A stretch of 64,000 nt of DNA, taken from the NCBI RefSeq assembly GCF_000332415.1, contig NZ_AOHC02000041.1, positions 62,001-126,000 of the forward strand. Direction: 5' to 3'. The DNA comes from Leptospira weilii serovar Ranarum str. ICFT (GTDB taxonomy: Bacteria; Spirochaetota; Leptospiria; Leptospirales; Leptospiraceae). Positions 1-37,167 of the stretch are shown here, piece by piece. Made by a program: the position numbers and the translations under genes. How positions within the stretch are numbered: position 1 is the stretch's first letter; every line of letters starts with the position of its first letter. The notes beneath the pieces were generated by a model. The model was not told the DNA's origin. It worked only from the letters and a program-made list of their open reading frames with translations, and did no database searches.

Positions 1-1913
<1,913 letters not shown>

Positions 1914-2004
1914 CACGGAAAAGTCGGAGGCTGCGCAAAAAAAAATCCGATTTTCAAAATCGCTCTCGTATTCTCTCGCATTTCTTATATCGAACTTGTT
2001 TCGA

Positions 2005-2904
<900 letters not shown>

Positions 2905-2941
2905 TCAGGACCCAAACCTAAGTGCAAGTAACTTATACAAA

Positions 2942-3847
<906 letters not shown>

Positions 3848-3882
3848 AAAATTCCGTCATTTTATGCTATTGGAGAACTAAA

Positions 3883-4611
3883 ATGGATTCGGGATCTGAA
3901 ATGAACCAAACAAACGAGCTTATGCTCTCGCTTTTAAATGGAGAGGTAGCTGATGCAGATACAGATATAAAACTGCAGAATCAACTGATTCAAATGGAAG
4001 AGTCGATCCAAGCCGGTATCAGCGCCTCTACCTTATCGTATTTAGACCAAGTTTCTAAAAAGGGAAAATATTCCGAACTTCAGGAAACGATCGATTTGCA
4101 AAAGGCGGATTTAACCGGTTATCTGACGAAGGGCATTCCGGAATATCTAAAACGTTATGTTTCATTGGAACTGGCGAGGAAATCCCCTGGAAAGGAGTCA
4201 ATCGTAGTAAAATTGGGAAAGTCCGGGGCCCGGATCTTTGAAAGTCTCGTAGAATCTCTTCAGATCAATACAAGAGTTGACTACGCGCCTTCCATGCGTT
4301 CGGCCTTAACCAAGGATCCTTCCGAATTCGTTGTTTTCGAAGAAAAGGTTCTGGATAACTCAAAATTTACATATCAATTGGTTCAAGAAACGCCTGAAAC
4401 CGCTTTTTTAAGCGTTAAGATCGAATCTCCGGATGTGGATTCGTTTCAAAGAGTGAATCTTTATAAGGACACAAGATTTATTCTTTCCAACCAATTCAAT
4501 AACGAAGGAATCGCTAACTTCTCCGGCCTAAGAGAAGGAAAATACACCGTAGAATTCCAAGGAAAAGAAAACTCCAAATCCTTGGATCTTTTCATTCTTT
4601 TGGAAGCCTAA
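3883..4611 (+). CDS. Hypothetical protein between sigma factor and CHAT protease; candidate anti-sigma or protease substrate
   Basis: 242 residues, start ATG 3883 with GGAG 9-10 bases upstream. No signal peptide or membrane segment, so probably cytoplasmic. The N-terminal half (1-100) is predicted helical with an acidic start. The C-terminal part is beta-rich and ends in [13 protein letters not shown], a G-L-x-x-G-x-Y pattern typical of prealbumin-like or carboxypeptidase-regulatory beta domains. No cysteine is present, so it is not a zinc anti-sigma factor. Placement directly after a sigma gene and before a caspase-like protease suggests it binds one or is cut by the other; that is inference. 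I do not recognise the family. Confidence 0.7.
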   Translation: MDSGSEMNQTNELMLSLLNGEVADADTDIKLQNQLIQMEESIQAGISASTLSYLDQVSKKGKYSELQETIDLQKADLTGYLTKGIPEYLKRYVSLELARKSPGKESIVVKLGKSGARIFESLVESLQINTRVDYAPSMRSALTKDPSEFVVFEEKVLDNSKFTYQLVQETPETAFLSVKIESPDVDSFQRVNLYKDTRFILSNQFNNEGIANFSGLREGKYTVEFQGKENSKSLDLFILLEA

Positions 4612-4613
4612 TA

Positions 4614-4632
4614 CCGGAAAACGGCTTTCCGG
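4614..4632 (+). repeat. Short hairpin after the 242-aa gene
   Basis: CCGGAAA (4614-4620) and TTTCCGG (4626-4632) form a perfect 7-bp stem with a 5-base loop. It starts right behind the stop codon and is followed by an A-run rather than a T-run. GGAAAAAAATTTCCAA (4631-4646) recurs exactly at 49580-49595. Confidence 0.4.
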
Positions 4633-4669
4633 AAAAAAATTTCCAACGCTGTATGATACCGAAGTTCCT

Positions 4670-4695
4670 GGAAAGGGATTTCCTTTTTATTTTTC
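4670..4695 (+). terminator. Weak terminator or attenuator before the CHAT gene
   Basis: GGAAA (4670-4674) pairs with TTTCC (4679-4683) around a GGGA loop and is followed by TTTTTATTTTT. The stem is short, so it may only partly reduce read-through from the sigma gene into the CHAT gene. Confidence 0.3.
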
Positions 4696-4757
4696 CAAAC
4701 AAAAAGTTTTCTGAAAAAAACGTTCCCGTGTTATAATTTGATCCTGGATTTTTAGCC

Positions 4758-6587
<1,830 letters not shown>

Positions 6588-6591
6588 TATT

Positions 6592-7278
6592 TTGAGTCTT
6601 TGTCAACCCGATAAGGGTAATTTTTCATGCGGTTCTTGTTGTGGAATTTTTAATTTGGATCTAAGTCCGGATGAAATCCGCAAATTGATTTCAGAAAGAA
6701 CGGAAGAATTCAAAACTTCCGTGGATTTTAAAAAACCTTGGACGATGGCTGAATATCGAAAAGTTCGGGAAAAAAGGGAAGTATCCATTCGAAGAAAGGA
6801 CGAACTTACTTATAATTGTCCTTTTCTGGGAGCTTTCGGAAAAAAGATAGGGTGTATGATCCATCCGATTTTTAGCGGAGATCCGCTGAGTCAAAATTAT
6901 TCTTTTTACGGTTCGTCGATCTGCCAAGGTTACGAATGCAGAAACATGGAACGTAAAAGTTCCAAACTTTGGGAAAATCTTTTAGGTGAAATGGAATTGG
7001 ACTCTTTCACTTATTCCGCGATCGCTTCCGATTACAAAACTCTCGACTTGATCGAAAAAACTTTTTCTCAAACGGGAATTTCCATCGAGGAATTGTTTCG
7101 ATCCAAAAAAGATCTTTTGAAACGATTGATTCAACGAAAAATCGATCAAAACGTTGCGATGATGAATACTTCTTTTGAAATCCCGATGGTTGAGGAGAAA
7201 GGCCCGGCAAAGGAAGTTTTGATTCGACTTTTGAATCTTACTTACACGCCTGAATTGTTAAACGAAATCGACCGATGA
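6592..7278 (+). CDS. Cys-rich protein, YkgJ-like metal-binding family (putative)
   Basis: 228 residues. The start is taken as TTG 6592, 4 bp after the CHAT stop, because the cysteine cluster C4, C13, C16, C17 (FSCGSCCG) lies upstream of any ATG. Further cysteines appear in [22 protein letters not shown]. CxxCC-type clusters plus downstream Cys are seen in the YkgJ / zinc-or-iron chelating group. It may coordinate Zn or an Fe-S cluster. Tight spacing suggests it is translated with the CHAT gene. Function in this cluster is unknown. Confidence 0.6.
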   Translation: MSLCQPDKGNFSCGSCCGIFNLDLSPDEIRKLISERTEEFKTSVDFKKPWTMAEYRKVREKREVSIRRKDELTYNCPFLGAFGKKIGCMIHPIFSGDPLSQNYSFYGSSICQGYECRNMERKSSKLWENLLGEMELDSFTYSAIASDYKTLDLIEKTFSQTGISIEELFRSKKDLLKRLIQRKIDQNVAMMNTSFEIPMVEEKGPAKEVLIRLLNLTYTPELLNEIDR

Positions 7279-7368
7279 ATTTCGCCTTGCGGATTTGATT
7301 CATTACGATTTCCTTTGTTGATTTTGAACTTGAACCGAAGTTTACTCAAAACACCAATGAACACAAAA

Positions 7369-7399
7369 TCCTTCCTGCATCTAAAAAATACAGGAAGGA
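7369..7399 (-). terminator. Hairpin between convergent genes
   Basis: TCCTTCCTG (7369-7377) and CAGGAAGGA (7391-7399) form a perfect 9-bp stem with a 13-base loop. On the minus strand it is followed by TTTTG. It sits just after the stop of the phasin-like gene and could also stop transcripts from the + strand. Confidence 0.5.
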
Positions 7400-7405
7400 A
7401 AACAA

Positions 7406-7726
7406 TCAATGTCTAGCGGCAGTCTCTGCTTTCGGTTTTGAAGATCCGTTCAAAGGGATCTTTGCGGACGAAACGCTTTGGCCAACTTTCGATTTAACTT
7501 CCTCTACCTTAGAGTTGACTTGTCCTGCAACTCCTTCGACTGAGTGAAGAGTTTCTTCGATGTATTTTCTAAGGTTTTTGGCGACCTCGGACTGATCTTG
7601 CGCTCCTTTAGATGCAAGTTCCTTAAATTCTTTTTCAACTTTTAGGAGAATGCTATCGGCTTGTTCGCGGAGTGATTTTGCAGCTCCAATCGCAAAGTTA
7701 AGCGCTTCCTTGATTTCTTTTTCCAT
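7406..7726 (-). CDS. Phasin-related small coiled-coil protein
   Basis: 106 residues from ATG 7726, chosen because AGAGG lies 8-9 bases upstream; the longer open frame lacks coding character. The protein is helical and charged: ALNFAIGAAKSLREQADSIL, then Lys/Glu/Ser heptads and a low-complexity tail. No signal peptide or membrane segment. This resembles phasin-related proteins, which coat storage granules or act as polymer-linked scaffolds. The start motif MEKEIKEALNFAIGAAK fits that group. Well separated from neighbours, with its own hairpin terminator. Confidence 0.7.
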   Translation of the reverse strand: MEKEIKEALNFAIGAAKSLREQADSILLKVEKEFKELASKGAQDQSEVAKNLRKYIEETLHSVEGVAGQVNSKVEEVKSKVGQSVSSAKIPLNGSSKPKAETAARH

Positions 7727-8243
7727 AAGTTTTTCCTCTGTTTTCTGCACTGAGAATAGACCAATTTTATGCAGCGCACAAAAACGTGTCAAATGAAAAT
7801 TTGAACCCATGAAAAGAATTACAAAACTATAATTTGAGAACTTTAAAGTATATATAAGGAATTTAGGACGAAAGTGGTTGGGGTTTGGTTTGAAAAAACG
7901 AAACAAAACTTCAATTTCACGATCATCATGATTTAAGAGATGTTTGGCGCTTCGAAAGATTTTCGTTTATAGCGCCGTATTTTCTCCGCAAAAAGAAACT
8001 GGGTTCTTAAAACGTGGGAACTCCCGCTCGAGCGGCTGGTAACGAGTCATAATCAATCCCACAAGTATTTGGATCTGAAGATAAATCAGTCGGAATTACG
8101 AGAAATTTTCTGTGAAACTTGCGCTGTAAAATCTCTGAAATCTAATCCATAGGCACTCGAAGCCAATTTTTGGGATTCAAAACGGAATTTTTGATTCTCC
8201 GGTAAGAAACATTCACGATAAAAATGATCGCCAAATACAAATG
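7727..8243. other. Gene-poor repeat region
   Basis: No convincing gene. It holds GGCGCT/AGCGCC around TCGAAAGATTTTCG (near 7945-7975) and one copy of the dispersed motif GTGGGAACTCC (8014-8024). A 71-codon minus-strand frame (8086-8301) runs from inside the next inverted-repeat element; it looks like repeat-derived sequence rather than a gene. Confidence 0.5.
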
Positions 8244-8341
8244 GAGTTGTTGAAAAATTCAATAGTCGCATTAACAAAACTGCGTCAGTCGTCCATTTCA
8301 ATGAAACAGAAACAAATGGAGAATTAATTTTTCAACAACTC
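8244..8341. repeat. 98-bp element with perfect 16-bp terminal inverted repeats (MITE-like)
   Basis: GAGTTGTTGAAAAATT (8244-8259) is the exact reverse complement of the sequence at 8326-8341. The interior has no gene. Size and ends fit a MITE or the remnant of an insertion sequence. No clear target duplication was seen. Confidence 0.55.
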
Positions 8342-8370
8342 TAATGGACTATTTAGGGGATTTATCTTAG

Positions 8371-8558
8371 AATATTAAGATTTTATTAAATTCAAATGTT
8401 CAAAGCGGATATGATCGGGATAGAAAAACGCCGATTGAATACGATCAAACCGGGATCTTGGAAGCTTATATCGATTATATCTTTCCCGCCTATACCGTAA
8501 TTTGTATTACATCGGTTACGATCCAAAGGAAAATCATTATGATTATCTTATATTCTGA
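8371..8558 (+). pseudogene. Decayed gene fragment with frameshift
   Basis: A frame open from 8371 encodes a coding-like stretch (GYDRDRKTPIEYDQTG, ILEAYIDYIFPAY). Near 8490 coding character moves to another frame: LYRNLYYIGYDPKEN then HYDYLIF and TGA 8556-8558. Both parts share a Tyr-Asp-rich style, which suggests one protein broken by an indel. No start codon is present; the upstream part is probably lost at the inverted-repeat element. Family not recognised. Confidence 0.5.
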
Positions 8559-8565
8559 GTTTTTA

Positions 8566-9567
<1,002 letters not shown>

Positions 9568-9581
9568 AGTTTGGTTTTTAT

Positions 9582-10598
<1,017 letters not shown>

Positions 10599-10630
10599 GT
10601 ATTTTTAATTTAAGGAAGCTACGCTTGAGA

Positions 10631-10694
<64 letters not shown>

Positions 10695-10695
10695 C

Positions 10696-12096
<1,401 letters not shown>

Positions 12097-12097
12097 C

Positions 12098-12775
<678 letters not shown>

Positions 12776-12927
12776 TGGATAGAAATCAGAAATCAGATTT
12801 CAGCGTAATTTACCGAATTGAAAAATTAGCCTTTGTTAAAGTCTAATGGCTCCATTAGGAAAATGTAATTGAAGTCCGATTCTTTGCTTATGAAATCAAC
12901 TGAACTCCGTATGAGAGCATCAATGTA

Positions 12928-12938
12928 GGAGTTCCCAC
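12928..12938 (-). repeat. Dispersed intergenic repeat motif (GTGGGAACTCC)
   Basis: Reverse-strand copy of the GTGGGAACTCC motif, followed by an AT-rich stretch and TTTTGAGACA. It lies in the 289-bp gap before the McsA/B-like gene. Related copies are at 8014, 24934 and 46741; TTTTGAGACA also recurs beside the 46741 copy. The rest of the gap shows no gene. Confidence 0.5.
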
Positions 12939-13019
12939 ATTTTAAATTTTGAGACAAACTCTTTGTTGGATTTCCATTGGAAACTTTCTTTAGGAACTCC
13001 AAACTCCGGTTTTAAAATT

Positions 13020-13053
<34 letters not shown>

Positions 13054-13064
13054 GTTTATCAACA

Positions 13065-13862
<798 letters not shown>

Positions 13863-13976
13863 GCCCGGAATTTACTCGAACTTCCAATCCTTTTTCGAAA
13901 ATGTTCCGATACTGAAATTATAAGAAATCCGTTCGAGAAAAAACTGAAAAATCCGCCTTGGATAAACCTCACTGCG

Positions 13977-14017
13977 GTTTCAAATTTTCAGAAGAGAAAA
14001 ATGAAATTTTTTGAAAC
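13977..14017. promoter_or_regulatory. Inverted repeat upstream of clpC
   Basis: GTTTCAAA (13977-13984) and TTTGAAAC (14010-14017) pair, extended inward by TTTTCA / TGAAA. It lies about 85 bp before the clpC start inside a 239-bp gap with no gene. It could be an operator or a structured leader. It is not the Firmicute CtsR heptamer repeat. Confidence 0.35.
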
Positions 14018-14101
14018 GCTGTCAAGCGGGTCGCCGTCCTTGGGTGGGAATTTCGAAGCGAATTCAGTCTAATCTTTACAAATAAAAACAAAGGCGCCGT
14101 T

Positions 14102-16651
<2,550 letters not shown>

Positions 16652-16653
16652 GG

Positions 16654-17079
<426 letters not shown>

Positions 17080-17098
17080 CAATCTAGAGTGTATCAAA

Positions 17099-17954
<856 letters not shown>

Positions 17955-17974
<20 letters not shown>

Positions 17975-19268
17975 ACAAACGGTTCTTTTTAACACTCTCG
18001 GATGTAGACTCAATTTTTTCGAGTCCGACGGCTTGTTTGCCTCTCTCACAAAACACGGATATCGTTCCGCGGAAGCGGAAGAACATCCCGAAGTGGTGAT
18101 CATCAATACTTGTACGGTGACGAACAAGGCGGATTCTAAAAATCGAAATACGATTCGAAACGCGATCAAAAAATTTCCGGGTTCTCAAATTTGGGTTACG
18201 GGTTGTTACGCCGAAACGGATCGCGAGTCGATCGAAGCCATTCCTGGAATCGCGGGTGTTGTCGGAAATACCGAGAAGTCGAAACTTCCTTCCCTCATCC
18301 TTGAAAAGAAAGGATTGATAGAGGAAGCTGCGATCAACGGCCAAACCTTTGACCGTTTTTCGTATTCGGATGTTTTGCCGAACGGCCATACCCGCGCTTA
18401 TCTGAAAATTCAGGACGGATGCAATCGTAAATGTTCGTATTGTAAAATTCCTCAGGCCCGTGGGCTCGGAGTCAGCAGAAACTACCGGGACGTTGTGGAT
18501 CAGGTTCGATTTTTACAAGATAACGGCGTCGGCGAGATCGTTTTAACCGGAGTCAATCTCGGTTGGTATCGGGATTCCGAAAACAAAAAAGCCTTCAATA
18601 AAATTCTGGACGACATATTAAGTATTTTAGAATATTCAAGAATTCGAATTTCTTCCATCGAACCTCCCGATGTAGGAAACGAACTCGCGGAACTGATGAC
18701 TCATCCTCGTTTTACTCCGTTTCTTCATATCCCTTTGCAAAGCGGAAGCGCCGATATTTTAAAAAGAATGAAACGCACTTATACTCCGGAAACTTTCCGT
18801 AGACGAGTGGAAATCGCCAAGGAAAAAATCCCAGGTCTGTTTTTAGGAACGGACGTGATCGTCGGTTTTCCGGGTGAAACCGAATCGATGTTTCAAGATA
18901 GCGTGAATATGGTTCGAGAACTGGGTTTTGCAAAAATTCACGCTTTTCCTTTTTCAGTAAGAAGAAACACGTTAGCCGAAACCTTTCCGGATTCCGTAAG
19001 TAAGGAAATCAAAAAGGAAAGAGTTCACTTTCTGAATGTGTTGTCCAGAGATCTTCATAAAAACTATGCAATCGCTGAAACCGGAAAAACTCGGGAAGCG
19101 ATCCTGGAACAAGGTGGAATTGCCGTTACGGACAATTATCTCAAAGTGAGAATTTCGGAAGCGGAGCAGAGAAACTTAAAGACGGGCCAGTTTTTGAACG
19201 TGGAACTTCTAAAATATGAAACGGAAACCGACAAAGAAGGGACTTTCTCGGGACGTGTTTTTCGTTAG
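17955..19268 (+). CDS. mtaB: tRNA t6A37 methylthiotransferase MtaB
   Basis: 437 residues. The UPF0004 N-terminal domain carries cysteines C17, C53 and C84; the radical SAM CxxxCxxC is C156, C160, C163 ([13 protein letters not shown]). [15 protein letters not shown] is the MtaB hallmark that separates it from MiaB and RimO. The C-terminus has the TRAM-like end ([10 protein letters not shown]...GQFLNVELL). The enzyme converts t6A37 to ms2t6A37 in tRNAs reading ANN codons, using two [4Fe-4S] clusters. Start ATG 17955 overlaps the TPR gene. Confidence 0.9.
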
Positions 19269-19470
19269 ATCAGAACCTTTATCGGTAAGGTTTCGAGATA
19301 AGAATTAATTTGTCTTCGAGAGAATCTCATTCGATTTCAATTCAAGAAACAGGTTTTTCTTTGAAGTCATTTTTTATCGAGCCTGAAGTCCGGATCTGAT
19401 TCGATTAAAAAATGATTAGAGCCGTTGAAAATAAATTATGAATCGGTTTCTATCTTATGAACCGGGAAAT

Positions 19471-21536
19471 TCAAACGATCGCCGGAAGATAAATCTCGAC
19501 CAACGCTTCTTCCGCATTCAAAAATTCTAAAGTAAGATATCCGCCGAAAACTTTCAGCAAAGCGCTGTGAATTTTAAGTCCTTGCCCTGCGGATTCAACG
19601 GATTGAGTTCGGTTTTTTTCGATTTGATTTTTGATTTGAATCAGAATTCCTTTTTTTTCTCCATGTTTCTCTAAGAACGAAATGGAAATTTTTTTCGGAT
19701 TTCCTTCTCCGGAATATTTCACAGCGTTCCGGATGGATTCTCTGGATGCATAAAAAAGAATTTCCAAAATCTCCGGTTTGGAAATCGGAAATCGTTCTTT
19801 AAGCTCGGGATCGTAACTCCAATCAAACCGGGATGTTTCGAACTCGGAACCGGTCAGTCGAATCAATGCGTCGATCAAACCAAGCCTGGCGATTTCCAGA
19901 CTTGTATCGGGAAGTTCTCTTAAAAAACTAGAAACTCGTTTGTGTAAATTCGTGAGAAGTTGGATTTGTTCGGAAAACGCACTTTCGTTTTGCAACTGAG
20001 AAAGAATTAGAATGGAAGAATGGATTTCCGGAAGAATTTCATCGTGAAGAATCTGACGAGTTTTATAATCGGATATTCTTTGTTCTTCCGTGTGTTTTCT
20101 TTGCAACGAACTTAACACGAGAGAGTTGCTTTCCGTAAAAAGGGAAGAAAGCATCCAAGAAACCGTCGCCTTTGCGGTTTCGATCTCTTCTTCCGCATAC
20201 AAACCTCCGTTTATTTTTTGACCTAGGAATAAAAGTCCTTCTCCCGAGTGATCGTTTTCTACTTTAATACGGAGCACAAAATCGTTAACGTTTTTTTCCT
20301 CCAAATACGCGATGTTTTCTTTTTCAAAAAATATATTCAAATTTCTGAATGTATCTATGTTTTCGATCTTCGTTTTATTTGGGTATTGCAGAATCATATC
20401 CGTGATAAAAGGGATTCTACTTTCGTTGATAAATAGAGCTGAGGAAGTTTCGAGAATGTCGGAGCAGAGAATATCGAAAGATCTTTGGAACTTTTCTTTC
20501 AGATCTTTTGTGTCGGACGGATTGTTTTCTGAAAATTTTTTGAGAGAAAGAATCGATCCTAAGATGGAATTTTTTTCCAATCGGAGATCCTTGTTTTTTT
20601 TCAATAGAAAGGTTCTTGAAATACAATAAACATAGGATCCTGTCAGAAAAAGTTCTATTTTCGAAAGACGAAGTACGGCAGTAGTAAAATAGAGAAGTGT
20701 TACGGCTAAAAATCCAAAAACTGCATTTTTCCATTCTTGACGTAAACTGATCTTTGGTAAAATTCTTCCCGTAAAAATTTCGTAAGAGATCAACGCCTTT
20801 CCTAAAACGAGAATAGCAATCGTTATCAGAAATTGAATTCCGATTAAAAAACCGTAAAAAGGTTCGGGATCGTTGTCGGATCTGGAAACCGGATCTTCTA
20901 TAATTCCCAAACCTTCGCCTAAGAATAGAAAAAGTACGAGTATTAGAACTCCGAAAAGTAAAAGAGATACGGTCTTGAGATAAGGAACCGCTTTGTTTCT
21001 CGCGATTTCGGGAAGAATGTTTTTTGAGATTTGAAACGAAAAAAGAGCGAAGATTGGGATCGCGATACAAAATAAAATATAAATGAGATACGCGAGCCGA
21101 AATGAAAACGGAACTACATTCCAAAAATGGAATAAAGATAAGCCGGAAGAGATTTTACGACCCCAGATAAAAAAGAAGACGACCGCAACAATCTGAGAGA
21201 CCGACAAAATCCAAAGAAAAATTCTATAAATCCTTTTTTCTCTTAAAAAACCCAAGAACCAAACGACGATAAAAAACCAGCCGAATGGAATCAAAATCAA
21301 TCCGAAAATTCCCGGAAAAAAATAAACCGCGGAATAATTCAAAACTCGAATGAGACCCGATTCTCCAATCCAAGAAAAAAATCCGAATAACGCGGATACT
21401 ACGATCACGATCACGATTGTGAACGTAGCGGAACGATCCTGTTTTTCTAAGTTGATTATGGTCGTGGATGCGAGCCAAAAAAGTATGGAAGATAAAAATA
21501 AAAATACGGAACAGATAAAAATTTCCGGATTAAAAT

Positions 21537-21546
<10 letters not shown>
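19471..21546 (-). CDS. Membrane sensor histidine kinase, NarX/DesK class
   Basis: 691 residues from ATG 21546, chosen because GGAG lies 10 bases upstream; the open frame extends 18 codons further but would overlap the regulator more. About nine N-terminal membrane helices are followed by a GAF-like domain (about 350-480). The HisKA_3 motif [11 protein letters not shown] carries phospho-acceptor H501. The N box is ESIRNAVK (603-610) and the G box SAGQGLKIH. Such kinases usually pair with LuxR/NarL-type regulators, and the cognate regulator gene overlaps by 10 bp. The signal is unknown. Confidence 0.85.
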
Positions 21547-22283
<737 letters not shown>

Positions 22284-22329
22284 AAGAACTTAACCGGTAA
22301 AATAGGACGCGCTGTAAACGAACGACCCG

Positions 22330-22359
22330 ATTTTAAGTTTTTGGAAGCGTAACTGTCAA
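22330..22359 (-). promoter_or_regulatory. Sigma-70 promoter for the response regulator operon
   Basis: Minus strand TTGACA (22359-22354), 18-base spacer, then TAAAAT (22335-22330), matching the consensus at 11 of 12 positions. The predicted leader before ATG 22283 is about 40 bases. Confidence 0.55.
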
Positions 22360-22378
22360 GCACTTGCGTGCTTTGACA
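22354..22378. promoter_or_regulatory. Inverted repeat over back-to-back TTGACA boxes
   Basis: TGTCAAGCAC (22354-22363) and GTGCTTTGACA (22368-22378) form a near-perfect inverted repeat with a TTGC centre. Each arm ends in TTGACA pointing outward, toward the regulator and toward the sugar-transferase fusion. The minus-strand box has a good -10; the plus-strand box does not. Confidence 0.45.
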
Positions 22379-22429
22379 TTCACACTCAAGAGGATGAATC
22401 CTTTCGGAAATTTTTGTATATTCTCAAAC

Positions 22430-23746
<1,317 letters not shown>

Positions 23747-23773
23747 AAAGCAGCCGTTTTCTAAGGTTCACAT

Positions 23774-24154
23774 TTGATTATAATACTTGAATGTTTTATC
23801 GTCTTTAAACATGGATTTGGATATTTTTTTATAATTAAACCGTCGCCGATTCTGAGGGGAAATCGGGATTTGATTTTATCGTTTTTGAATTTTGCAGAAT
23901 CGTTTTCGGAATCGATTGAACTCAAACAAAAAGCGGAACAAGACGCGCTTCGGGCTAAAAACGAGTTGGAAAGGGTTAAAATCGAAGCGGAACAACAGGT
24001 AGTAAACGCGCGAGCCGAGGCCGAAACCTTAAGACTCAAATCGCAACAAATCACTCCGATGATGGTGGAGATGGAACGAATCAAAAAATGGGACGGTAAA
24101 TATCCGGATACGTATTTGGGAGGCGGTGCGAATACACTTTTTCAAATTAAGTAA
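23774..24154 (+). pseudogene. Truncated SPFH/prohibitin-family remnant
   Basis: Only the C-terminal part is preserved: FAESFSESIELKQKAEQD, ALRAKNELERVKIEAEQQ, then RIKKWDGKYPDTYLGGG, the usual prohibitin tail. The SPFH domain (about 180 residues) is missing, and the 35 upstream residues (from TTG 23774) do not resemble it. No ribosome-binding site seen. It sits between the sugar-transferase fusion and a methyltransferase gene. It is probably a dead 3' fragment, although the coiled-coil could still be made. Confidence 0.65.
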
Positions 24155-24161
24155 GTAGGCT

Positions 24162-24833
<672 letters not shown>

Positions 24834-24906
24834 CTGGATTATGTCTAATCCATCATTTCGGAAATGTCAAACCCGAAATCGCGATCGTATCGTTTGTACT
24901 AATGAT

Positions 24907-24945
24907 GTTGAATTCAACGGGTTATCAAAGAGTGCGGGAACTCCC
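24907..24945. repeat. Palindrome and dispersed repeat copy in the divergent gap
   Basis: GTTGAATTCAAC (24907-24918) is a perfect 12-bp palindrome; GCGGGAACTCCC (24934-24945) is a copy of the dispersed motif. Both lie in the 213-bp region between the methyltransferase and the divergent FN3 protein gene and could also serve as operator sites. Confidence 0.35.
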
Positions 24946-25037
24946 TCTTTGCCGATGTTAAAACCGATTTCTCTTCGGACTGCAATTAAATAACACGGTT
25001 TGGACTGTCGATAATCAGTACCAAAGACATTCCTTTT

Positions 25038-27724
<2,687 letters not shown>

Positions 27725-27757
27725 GATCCGAGATGTGATTGAGAATATTCTAAAATT

Positions 27758-28726
<969 letters not shown>

Positions 28727-28857
28727 AAGAACCTGTCCCTAAAGGTCGGGAACCTTGTTGCTTTTTGTAAAAGATGATTCGAGTTTTGGAACGAACCGTA
28801 AGTTTCTATCCGGTTTTCTTCTCTTAGGTTAGACCCAAAGGACCGATACTCAGAACA

Positions 28858-29786
28858 GTGACGTCCGACTTTTACAGCAAAATCACCTTTGCCCTAACGC
28901 TGATTCTATTAGGGCTGATTCCCGTTTCCATTCCTTTTTTCAGAGAGGAATGGAAAGAGTCTTGTATGAAGTTTCCGTTAAACCCCGCCGGTAACGAAGG
29001 ATTTTTAAGGCGGGACGTTTTTTTAAAGGTTTGGTCCGAAGCCAGAAAGGCTCCTCTTTTTGAAGTGGGTTCCAAGATAGAATATACGATTCGAAATTTT
29101 TCTCTTCCCAAAAACGCTAAGGAACTCGGCGAAAGTTTGCTTAAGAATTTGGAACTGCGATCGATCAAGATATACGATTCGTCGTACCGCCTCGTGTATT
29201 CCAGCCAAGAGACGAAAGAGATTTTTAACGGAGATCTCCGTTTAGGCGACTTGAAAGTTGCACCTTCCGAAATCAACTTTGACAACTCGGGAATTCCGAT
29301 CTATCGAAGTAAGGATGGAGAGTGGTTCCTATGGATGAACGGTTTTGAATTGGGAAAACACATGTCGCTTCCGTTTAATATCAGGGACAAACAGGTTTAT
29401 TGGATTTTTGAATCCGGAAAAATCGGGCACGATTCTTTGATCGGTTCGAACGATCTTAGATCGCTTAACTATCCGGACAATTTGGAAGAAATATTAGCGG
29501 AATTTAATAAACCTACGATCGGTTGGAAGGATCGTCCTCTTTGGGAAAAAAATAAAATCGGGAGTCATACCATTTTTCTCTCGTACGATAAGGGATCCAG
29601 ATTGGAACAATCGTTTCGGATTTTCGCGTTTCTGTCCTTTTTACTCGGAGCCTGCGGATTGGGAATCATCTCCTCCACTTTGGTTCATTCGATCGTCGTG
29701 GAGAAGGAATTCGATCATAAAGAGAAGGTTCTCAAATTGAGGGACGTTTTCCTGAGGTTCATACTTCTTTTAAAAAGGGATTTGTC

Positions 29787-29790
<4 letters not shown>
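28858..29790 (+). CDS. Membrane protein with extracytoplasmic domain
   Basis: 310 residues, GTG 28858. One N-terminal helix (ITFALTLILLGLIPVSIPFF) and one C-terminal helix (IFAFLSFLLGACGLGIISSTL) flank an extracytoplasmic domain of about 220 residues, followed by a short basic cytoplasmic tail. The layout resembles a sensor input module without an output domain. It overlaps the next gene by 4 bp (ATGA), so the partner may provide the output (inference). Confidence 0.72.
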
Positions 29791-31892
<2,102 letters not shown>

Positions 31893-31914
31893 GTTGTTTC
31901 TTTCCCATCGTGTC

Positions 31915-32516
31915 ATGATTCCAATTCGTTTATCAATTCTGCTTTTCTACTTAACGTTTTTCTGTTTTTCGATTTTTGCAAACGAGGAAAGCCGGAAGGA
32001 ATGGAACCGCGCGGTTAAGGAAAAAATTCTAAAGCTGAACGAAGCCGAGGAGGATACCGAATCGATTCCTTATCTTCAAAAGTTCGTGGAAAAAAATCCT
32101 GCGGATCTTACGGTTAAACTCTGGTATGCGAGAGCCTTGTTCTATCGTAAGGATTTGGAAATTCCCGGATACGCGGAAGACGTTTTTTCCAGAATGGAAA
32201 AACTCAAGAAAATCAAGGAGAACTATCTTCTTGCCGCAAAAACGTTCGAAGAAGTTTTAGAATATCTTTCTCAAGCGACTCCGAGAGATCCCGATCTCGG
32301 AAAATGGCATTTTATATGGGCGATGTCCGAATGGTACGCAGGAAGAGAAGACAGGGCGATTCAGATTTTTAAGAAGTCCTTTAAATACGATTTTAGACTG
32401 AACGAAGCGAACTACAATATCGCTTGTATCTATCAAACCCTGGGTCAATTGAAGGATGCGGATATTTATTTTAGAATATATCTTAAGAACGATAAGGAAA
32501 TGAGAGAAGAAAACTG

Positions 32517-32517
<1 letters not shown>
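31915..32517 (+). CDS. Exported TPR-like protein
   Basis: 200 residues from ATG 31915; an in-frame TTG at 31894 is possible. A signal peptide (RLSILLFYLTFFCFSIFA) precedes repeats of TPR type (SIPYLQKFVEKNPADL, WYAGREDRAIQIFKKSFKYD, NIACIYQTLGQLKDADIYF). It overlaps the RHH gene by one base (TGATG). Confidence 0.75.
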
Positions 32518-34867
<2,350 letters not shown>

Positions 34868-34878
34868 CCGATTTTTTG

Positions 34879-35335
<457 letters not shown>

Positions 35336-35476
35336 TCTACCGGATTCAGGTTTCAAGCAAATAATTCTTTCCCTATTGAATTCTACGAGCGACTTTATAA
35401 GTGAGATAACCCTAGCGCAAGCGACGCTGTAAGTAAGATAATAGAGCGCGCCTTTGTAACAAAGAGCCAAGTCGAT

Positions 35477-37167
<1,691 letters not shown>

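Noticed and set aside
8086..8301. 71-codon minus-strand frame
   Set aside because: It starts inside the inverted-repeat element, lacks a ribosome-binding site and looks repeat-derived.
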